A stretch of DNA of 64,000 nt from Bacteroidales bacterium UBA5281 (GTDB lineage: Bacteria; Bacteroidota; Bacteroidia; Bacteroidales; Lentimicrobiaceae): the NCBI GenBank assembly GCA_002410555.1, contig DHSR01000057.1:47492-111491 (forward strand), written 5' to 3'. Shown here in pieces: positions 15,975 through 23,300 of this stretch; positions within the stretch are counted from its first letter, which is position 1; each line of letters begins with the position of its first letter. The translations under genes and the position numbers were made by a program. The notes beneath the pieces were generated by a model, which did no database searches, was not told where the DNA came from, and saw nothing but the letters and a program-made list of their open reading frames with translations.

Positions 15975-16318
15975 AAGGGCTTTCAATTGTATATAAAAGC
16001 ATAATATTGAACATTTTGCGTTGCCGGGTGTTATCAGGATGATATCTGGCAACCACAATAGCCACTTGTTAGTTGTTCGTCGGAACAAGGTGGGGGGAAG
16101 GCGATTTGCCTTTAATTTTTGACCTTGAAAATAGTACCTGTTAGTTACCACAATTTTTCATAAGATATTATTTTAGCATCGTATCATTAGCGTTCTTTTA
16201 AATTGATGAATGTGGTATAATTTTCGCTACAGGCTTTATTTACATTGTTATGTTTCATTTCTCGAACGATGGATGACAAATCACAAATGTTAAATCAATT
16301 CACTAATTTTTAAAGTGT
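15975..16318. other. 344-base intergenic gap within the GH130-GT4 cluster
   Basis: No gene is visible. The stretch is AT-rich towards its 3' end. It has one near-match to the -7 element (TATGTTTC, 16249-16256), 62 bases before the next start, which may give the glycosyltransferase its own promoter. No terminator hairpin was recognised. Confidence 0.5.
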
Positions 16319-18676
16319 ATGAAAGCAAAACCATATGAATCAAATAGGCCTTTAAAAACAAAAAAAGCAGTTGGCGCTCCTGTCGCTGAACCTGTTAAAT
16401 ATCCTTCCGGCAAGCCGCAGGCCGGTAAAATTGGCCCCAAAGCCACTGTTAATCCCGGAGAAGAGGTGCTTTTTATAACATCTTATCCACCGCGCGAATG
16501 CGGCATTGCCACCTATTCACAGGATATGATAGAGGCCCTTGTGGGTAAGTTCAGCCATACTTTTAATATAACGGTATGTGCCCTGGAATCAGATGAAAAA
16601 ACTTTTGATTATCCCGGTGAAGTAAAATATACACTAAAGACATCTGAGGATGCTGATTATATCAGAATCGCTGAAGCCATTAATAATGACAGTGCAGTGA
16701 GTCTGGTATTTTTCCAGCATGAATTTGGCTTTTTTGAGGGGCATGAAACAGCCTTTCTACAACTGATCGAAAACCTGAAGAAGCCCGTAAGTGTTGCCTT
16801 CCATACTGTACTACCCAATCCGGGTGAATATCATCTTAATATGGTTCAAAAGATAGCTGCCAGTGCTCAATCTATTGTGGTTATGACACAAAGCTCTGCT
16901 AAGCTACTCATTGAATCGTACAATGTGGATGCGTCAAAAATTGTAGAAATTCCCCATGGAACTCACCTTGTACCTCATATTAAACGCAGGATTTTAAAGG
17001 CAAAATATAAACTGCATGGCCGGAAAGTGATTTCAACTTTTGGACTTCTGAGTTCGGGCAAAGGAATTGAAACAACCATTGAAGCTTTGGTTGATGTGGT
17101 AAAACAAATTCCTGAAGTAATGTTCCTGGTATTGGGCAAAACCCATCCCGAAGTCGTAAAAAAGGAAGGAGAAAAATACAGGGAATCATTACAGGAGATG
17201 GTAAACAAATATGGACTCAAAGATAATGTGAGGTTTGTAAACCGCTATCTCTCTCTATCAGATTTGCTGGAATATCTTCAGCTTACAGATATCTATCTGT
17301 TTACCAGTCTCGATCCAAATCAGGCGGTAAGTGGCACCTTTGTATATGCCATGAGCTGTGCCTGTCCCATCATTTCAACCCCCATTCCGCATGCTGTAGA
17401 ATTACTTGATGAAAAAACCGGACGCATCATTGGTTTTCATGATCATAAAAAGCTTGCCTTCTATATCAGCCAACTTTTGCTCAATGAGCCACGCAGGCGC
17501 AGCATGAGCATCAATACGCTTCACAAGTCTGTGGCTACTGCCTGGGAAAACTCAGCGGTAAAACATGCCCTTATGTTTCACGATATATTGGGTGATAAGG
17601 TGAAGATGCATTACGACCTGCCTCCCATCAAATTGGATCACCTGAAAAAGATGACAACTGAGACGGGAATTATTCAATTTTCCAAACTGAACCATCCTGA
17701 TATCAAAAGTGGATACACACTGGATGACAATGTACGGGCAATGGTGGCAGCAGGTATGCACTATGAATTGCATGCAGAGGATGAAGTGCTGAATCTCATA
17801 GATAAGTATCTGGCCTTTATTGAATTCTGTCAACAGCCAACAGGTGATTTTCTGAATTATGTGGATAAAGAGCTGCAATTTACGGCACAAAACAACGAAG
17901 TAAACCTTGAAGATTCTAATGGCCGGGCTATATGGTCGCTTGGTTATTTGATTTCTCTTTCGAAAATTCTGCCCGAAGATATAGTTGAAAGGGCAGATGC
18001 CGTCATTCAACGTGCAATGGTGCCTATGGCCTCAATGTATTCTCCACGGGCAATGGCTTTTGCCATAAAAGGCTTATACTATTATTTGACCTCACGCAAG
18101 TCACCTGGCGCACGTGGAATGATACAAACTATGGCAAAACGCCTGGCCGACCTCTATCAATCCGAAGCTTCCGGAAGCTGGAAATGGTTTGAAGGATATA
18201 TGACTTATGCCAATAGCATACTCCCTGAAGCCATGATGTATGCATCACAGCTTACCGATAATGCGGAATACAGGAGTATTGCCATTGAATCTTTTGATTT
18301 TTTATTGAAGAAAATATTTAATGAACGGGGAATTGAAGTGATCTCTAACCGCGATTGGCTCACCAGGGGAAAAGTGCCCGCCAAATACGGTGAACAACCC
18401 ATTGACGTGGCTTATACCATCATAACTCTGGCCTACTTTTATGATGTGACTCAAAACGAAGAATATTTTGAGAAGATGGTTACTGCTTTCAACTGGTTTT
18501 TAGGTTATAACCGCCTGGAGCACATTATTTATAATCCCAGAACAGGAGGTTGTTATGACGGACTTGAAGAAACTCACGTTAACCTGAATCAGGGTGCAGA
18601 ATCATTGGTTAGTTATCTTATGGCGCGCATGCTGATGGAAAAATATCAGGATCAGATTTTTACTGAAGAGGATTGA
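16319..18676 (+). CDS. GT4-type glycosyltransferase with C-terminal helical (glycosidase-like) domain
   Basis: A 785-residue cytoplasmic protein in three parts. Residues 1-50 are a basic, Pro/Lys-rich tail. Residues 55-420 are a GT-B glycosyltransferase (FITSYPPRECGIATYSQDM at the start, FGLLSSGKGIETTIEAL as the nucleotide-binding start, VSGTFVYAMSCACPIISTPI). Residues 450-775 are alpha-helical repeats, (alpha/alpha)6 glycosidase-like, with YTLDDNVRAMVAAG and LEDSNGRAIWSLGY. The usual GT4 EX7E motif is replaced by a DPNQAVSGTF segment. The gene follows two GH130 paralogues, so it probably makes the glycan that they process. Sugar donor, linkage and acceptor cannot be read from sequence. Confidence 0.8.
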   Translation: MKAKPYESNRPLKTKKAVGAPVAEPVKYPSGKPQAGKIGPKATVNPGEEVLFITSYPPRECGIATYSQDMIEALVGKFSHTFNITVCALESDEKTFDYPGEVKYTLKTSEDADYIRIAEAINNDSAVSLVFFQHEFGFFEGHETAFLQLIENLKKPVSVAFHTVLPNPGEYHLNMVQKIAASAQSIVVMTQSSAKLLIESYNVDASKIVEIPHGTHLVPHIKRRILKAKYKLHGRKVISTFGLLSSGKGIETTIEALVDVVKQIPEVMFLVLGKTHPEVVKKEGEKYRESLQEMVNKYGLKDNVRFVNRYLSLSDLLEYLQLTDIYLFTSLDPNQAVSGTFVYAMSCACPIISTPIPHAVELLDEKTGRIIGFHDHKKLAFYISQLLLNEPRRRSMSINTLHKSVATAWENSAVKHALMFHDILGDKVKMHYDLPPIKLDHLKKMTTETGIIQFSKLNHPDIKSGYTLDDNVRAMVAAGMHYELHAEDEVLNLIDKYLAFIEFCQQPTGDFLNYVDKELQFTAQNNEVNLEDSNGRAIWSLGYLISLSKILPEDIVERADAVIQRAMVPMASMYSPRAMAFAIKGLYYYLTSRKSPGARGMIQTMAKRLADLYQSEASGSWKWFEGYMTYANSILPEAMMYASQLTDNAEYRSIAIESFDFLLKKIFNERGIEVISNRDWLTRGKVPAKYGEQPIDVAYTIITLAYFYDVTQNEEYFEKMVTAFNWFLGYNRLEHIIYNPRTGGCYDGLEETHVNLNQGAESLVSYLMARMLMEKYQDQIFTEED

Positions 18677-18700
18677 TGCTTGTCTGTAAATGAAGTTTGT

Positions 18701-18743
18701 CACCGTTTAAAATGCTGATATATATCGGCATTTTTAAACGGTG
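18701..18743 (+). terminator. Long near-perfect inverted repeat after the GT4 gene
   Basis: Arms CACCGTTTAAAATGC (18701-18715) and GCATTTTTAAACGGTG (18728-18743) pair over 15 bases with one bulge. The loop TGATATATATCG is itself self-complementary, so the whole can fold as one long stem. It follows the GT4 stop by 24 bases and is trailed by a T-rich stretch. It probably acts as a terminator or mRNA-stabilising hairpin. Confidence 0.65.
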
Positions 18744-18757
18744 ATGCTTTTTATATG

Positions 18758-18765
18758 TATATTTG
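18758..18765 (+). promoter_or_regulatory. -7 promoter element of the ferritin-like gene
   Basis: TATATTTG matches TAnnTTTG and lies 33 bases before the start codon at 18799, immediately after the long inverted repeat. Confidence 0.6.
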
Positions 18766-18798
18766 TAGCAAGTAAGCCAATAATTAAAACTACATATT

Positions 18799-19296
18799 AT
18801 GGAAAAAGATCAATCAAATGAAATTCTGAAAAGTGCCATATTGATGGAAAAGCGGGGTAAAGCTTTCTATGAAACCGTAGCAGCTCAAACCCAGCACGAA
18901 GAGGTGAAAAAGATATTTTCGATGATGGCTGAAGAGGAGCAGGGACACATTGACTTTCTCTCCAAACAGTTTTCGAGCTACAACCGGGAAAAAAAGTTTG
19001 TTCCTCTTGAGCTTACTACTGAAGCCGGAGTGGCCGATTTAATTCTATCGCCCGAAGTAAAGCAGCAAATCTCTGCTGCAGGATATGAGGCTGCGGCCAT
19101 ATCTGCTGCCATTGACATGGAAACCAAGGCCATTGATGTCTACTCCAGGCGTGCGCTGGAAGCTACAGATCCCAACGAAAAAGAATTGTACCGCTGGCTT
19201 GCTGATTGGGAAAAAGGTCATCATAAAATCCTTCATGAGTTAAACGAGGATTTAAAACAAAGCATCTGGTTCGACAACCATTTCTGGCCTTTCTAA
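18799..19296 (+). CDS. Ferritin-like (rubrerythrin-type) diiron protein
   Basis: A 165-residue four-helix bundle protein with two internal repeats of the diiron pattern. The first has ILMEKRGKAFYE and, 30 residues on, EEEQGH. The second has AAIDMETKAIDVY and WEKGHH. These Glu/His sets match the iron ligands of the rubrerythrin ferritin-like domain. There is no C-terminal rubredoxin domain, so it is not a classical rubrerythrin. Likely roles are peroxide reduction or iron handling during oxidative stress in an anaerobe or microaerophile (inference from family). It is monocistronic, with its own -7 element and terminator. Confidence 0.85.
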   Translation: MEKDQSNEILKSAILMEKRGKAFYETVAAQTQHEEVKKIFSMMAEEEQGHIDFLSKQFSSYNREKKFVPLELTTEAGVADLILSPEVKQQISAAGYEAAAISAAIDMETKAIDVYSRRALEATDPNEKELYRWLADWEKGHHKILHELNEDLKQSIWFDNHFWPF

Positions 19297-19319
19297 TTTC
19301 TTAGCATCCACTGATCATT

Positions 19320-19356
19320 ATCCCTCATCATCCAATAAATGTTGAGGGATTTTTTT
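19320..19356 (+). terminator. Rho-independent terminator after the ferritin-like gene
   Basis: Stem ATCCCTCA (19320-19327) with TGAGGGAT (19343-19350), a 15-base loop, then a run of T (19351-19356). The T-run touches the stop of the convergent gene ending at 19355. Confidence 0.75.
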
Positions 19357-20347
19357 ATGTGGATTTTTTCATATTCAATGCAGTTGATAATCCGCCAGCG
19401 AGCAGAAAGGCCCCAACGCTGCCATAGCTTCCCGAGTAGAGTGCACCTGCGACTACTATTGTGACGAATACTGATTTTTCCAACCACGTGCAACGCACCA
19501 CTTCTTTTTTTTGGTGTTTCAGCCCCAGGGCCGGAGTAATACCATAATGATGCATCAGGTAATTGTCTGAACGCAGGTCAGCATCGGTCTCCGTCCAACC
19601 CTGTAAAATTAAGCTGGGCAGGCCAATTTTGAAAAGATATATCCAGCCACATTGCCTGCTCTGAAGATAATGGCCAAATTCATGTCTGAAGGTGCGCACT
19701 CCCTCTGAATTGTTATAAGCAAGAACAATATTATCCGGCAGTTTTTCATCGTCAGCTTCTGCAAAAATAAAATTACCCAAAGATATCCCCCGTGCAAAAT
19801 ATAATTTACCGCTTATCATCAGTATATCTTCAAATCGGTCACAATGTTTGACGGAACCCATTACATTTAGCAGCATTGCGTAGCAGTGCCCCATTAAATT
19901 TTGAGGTTGCTGCCAGAATTGTTTGCTTATTACATTTAATATACGCTGATGAAATGATTTATCCTTTTCGATGTAAAAGCCATTACTCGCTATTTTTATT
20001 GATTGTCTCATTAAAAGCCAGTTGCCCGAGACCAAACCCAGTATCAGTGCAGAAAGCATGCCGATGAGTGTAAAAAACAGCCATATCCCAATAAAGCTTA
20101 GGCATAAGCCCGGCAGAACAATGTACATTAAGAGGGTCAACCCGCCCACCAAAATACCGGTAAGAAACGGTATAATCAGCCATCTTTCTGCAAACTCAGC
20201 CTCTTGTTTGTTTGACCTGCTTCCCGGAAAGGAAAGAATATAAATAAGCACAAAGCTTATGAGTATTATTTCCCAGGGTGACCGGGCAAACTCAAACCTG
20301 AATATATTTATCCATCCGTAGAGTTCAGCATCTGATAAATGCAACAT
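19355..20347 (-). CDS. Membrane protein with HEFGH metalloprotease-like motif
   Basis: A 330-residue protein. Three hydrophobic segments lie in the first 115 residues (about 26-42, 57-80 and 82-108), and a fourth near 293-320. Between them is a domain with RHEFGHYLQS at residues 221-230, a zinc-binding HExxH pattern, and WTETDAD at 251-257 as a possible third ligand. A related HEYGH-LQS block is recalled from other uncharacterised Bacteroidota proteins. Activity is unproven. It starts 7 bases after the stop of the alpha-2-macroglobulin gene, so the two are almost certainly co-transcribed. This suggests a shared envelope-protease theme. Confidence 0.75.
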   Translation of the reverse strand: MLHLSDAELYGWINIFRFEFARSPWEIILISFVLIYILSFPGSRSNKQEAEFAERWLIIPFLTGILVGGLTLLMYIVLPGLCLSFIGIWLFFTLIGMLSALILGLVSGNWLLMRQSIKIASNGFYIEKDKSFHQRILNVISKQFWQQPQNLMGHCYAMLLNVMGSVKHCDRFEDILMISGKLYFARGISLGNFIFAEADDEKLPDNIVLAYNNSEGVRTFRHEFGHYLQSRQCGWIYLFKIGLPSLILQGWTETDADLRSDNYLMHHYGITPALGLKHQKKEVVRCTWLEKSVFVTIVVAGALYSGSYGSVGAFLLAGGLSTALNMKKST

Positions 20348-20354
20348 GGCCGAT

Positions 20355-23300
20355 CTATTTTACTTTAAGAGTGGTGTGATCGGCATAGGAATAATAGAAT
20401 CCATTGTACATTGCTACTGCCCCCACAGATCCCCAGGTAAAATCACCGGGATTAATCACCCTTACCATATAATAAAATTGGAGTGGTCCGGTATTTTTTA
20501 TGCTGGCGAAAATATTGATCCGGTCATCTCTGAAATCGAGATGATCAGGTTGCGCTTGTTCTTTGGCCCAATTTATATCACGCCCGGTAGTCAGGCGGGT
20601 ATTTTCGGCTTCAAAACAGGCTGGCAGCAAATCGGTAATGATTATATTATCCATCAGGCTATTGTCTGTGGTACTAAGGGTAATTTTAACCACAAGCAAG
20701 TCATTGGTATGCAGGTTGTTCGTATTTACAGGTTGACCATCGCGGGTAAGCAACTGACGCCGCACTCTGAGTATTTGATCTTCCTGACGGTTTAAACCTG
20801 ATATTGGAATGCCTTCCGACTGTATGAGGTAATATAATGATCCCTTTCCGCTGGCAGTTAATTTCACATCAGAAGACCGGGTGCTGAAATTAGTATCCTT
20901 ACCTTTATATTCTGCCAGTAGCTTGTTTTGGGCAGTTACCGCTACGGTGACATTTCCGGGCGTTATTCTGGCCGCCATCTTGCCAAAAGCCAGGAGAGTA
21001 AAAACATTTTCCTGAGTTGACATCCATTTGGTACCTCTAACCATTTCGGACAATTGTTTGGCCAGCAATGGAATTTTTGGGTCATCGGGGCTGGATGAAA
21101 TGAGGGTATAAAGCGAAATGGCATGATCCCGGATGGGTGAGCTGTAACTTCCGCCGGTCATGCGCCGGGATTCACCTTCAGGTTTTGATTCGTAACGTGA
21201 TATCTGCCGTGCGCTGCCGGCATCTCCTATAAGATAATAAGCAGATGCAAGCATAAACCGGCTGTCAGCGGTGAGGTCTTCCAGGCGGGCTTTATAATAA
21301 TTCATGGTGGGAATATGTTGTTTGCCGTTAAGTGCAAGAACATAAAGTGAATAGAATATTTCGCGTTGTGAAAAAGTTCGTGACCGCCACCTGCCTTCAT
21401 CCATAAAATAATATGCTGTGGAAGGTTTCTGCTTGATCATGGCAGTGAGATAGCGGTTTATATTTTCACTTACTGTCGGGTTTGTGGTATAACCAGCCTT
21501 GTCGGCTTCATACAGGAAATGTCCCGCGTAAGCAGTATTCCACCAGTTTACTTCACCTCCCGAAGGCCACATTACCAGGCCGCCATTATATTGCTGTAAA
21601 GATGCAATTCTGCGTACAGCTTCCTGCACATTTGTGTTGGGGTCAGGTTTCAGGGGTGAAGGTTTTTGACTGAGCATTTTTGATAAATCCTCGTAATACA
21701 ATTGTGGAAAAACTTTTGAAATAACCTGTTCCAGACAGCCATAAGGATAGTTTATCAGTTCACTGAGGTTTTGTGCATATTCTCCCATGGGGTTTGAAGT
21801 CAGAAGGCCTTCTGTTTCGATGGTTCCCGGCATAAGTTCCGAAGCGCTGCTAAAGGTAACTTGTTCATTGTCACGGATAATGCCACCTTTGGTTACCATC
21901 TGGGGCAAATTGGCGGGTCTTACCGGCACATCCGCTGTCCAGGTGTATTTTTCATTGCCTGAGGTAGCCTGCAGGGAGAGCTTAGCCATTCCGGTTTGTT
22001 TGCCTGCCTTTAATTCAAAGGGAAGTTGAAGTTCTTTCCCGGCAGGCAGTCTTATTGAACCACTTGTCGGCTGGGTGGTCGTAAGTGATCCGCTGACAAT
22101 GGATTTGACTTCAGCAGTGATCTCTTGTTTGGTGGTATTTGTAAAAGTGGCCATTACCTTAACTTTGTCACCCGGAGACAAAAACCGGGGAAGGGAAGTG
22201 CTGATCACTACGGGGTCCGCAATGGTCATATTCTTAGAGGCTCCTCCATATCTATTTTTATTATAGGAAACTGCCATTATACGAGCTTTACCCGAAAATT
22301 CAGGAATCCGCACTGTGTATCTTACTACTCCTGCAGCATCGGCTTTCAGGGGCCCGCTCCAGAAAGAGAGTAATTTTATCCTCTTGCCTGCCAAAGGATT
22401 CAACCGTTTGCCCAGATCAAATCCGCGGTCACCTCCTGTGGAAGAGGGTGTTCCCAGTTCAGGAAAAAGTGCATCAAACAGATCGAAAGCCTCTACTTCG
22501 AGTGCTCTTTTTCGGAAGAACCATTCGTAGGGATCAGGGCTGTTGTATCCTTTTACCTGTAAAATGCCTTCATCTACCACAGCAATGGTTACTTCGGCTC
22601 CCGGTTCAGTCTTTACGGTTATGGTTTGAGCAACTTTTGAACGCGATTCAGAAGAGGCCGTTATGCTCAAGGGCATCTTCCTGCCGGGATCATTAAAGCC
22701 TATGTTGGCATAACCATGGGCTACTGTAAGCGGGAGGGAGGTGTTGTGGATGTTCCGGATAAGCGTAGCGCTAACATAAATGTTAGGAAGATATTCTTCC
22801 TTAATTTTTAGGTTAAGGGTGGCACCGGCACTGCCGGCCTGCATGGTAAAATGTTCCAATACTTTATCCCGTTCAAGGGTTACAAGCAACTCGCCTTCAA
22901 AAGGTGTTTTAAACAGAATTCTTGCCGTTTCGCCTGGTGTATACTGGCTTTTGTCCATTTCAATGCCTATTTCACCTTCGCGGTTTATATTGTAAGATGC
23001 CATTGAACCACTTTCGCCATAGTAGGCATAAAAGTTTTGTTTTACATAATTTTTACTGTCGATCAGGCTCACCCTGATTTCAAAATTGCCATCATGCGGC
23101 GGCGTGTAATCCAGAGCAAATCCATTGGCTTTAATGGTAACCGCTCTGGAAAATACAGAAGTTTCCTTCCTTTGGGATACATATTGAATTTGACCATATT
23201 TTTTCTCCATTACTGTTTGATACTGGATTCTTACCACTTCCAGTTTTACCCTGGTTTCCACTGCCTTTCCTGCATTGCTGAGTGAAACCAACTGAATGCC

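Noticed and set aside
16249..16256. TATGTTTC as a firm promoter of the GT4 gene
   Set aside because: It mismatches the last base of TAnnTTTG and has no convincing -33 element, so it is mentioned only as a possibility.
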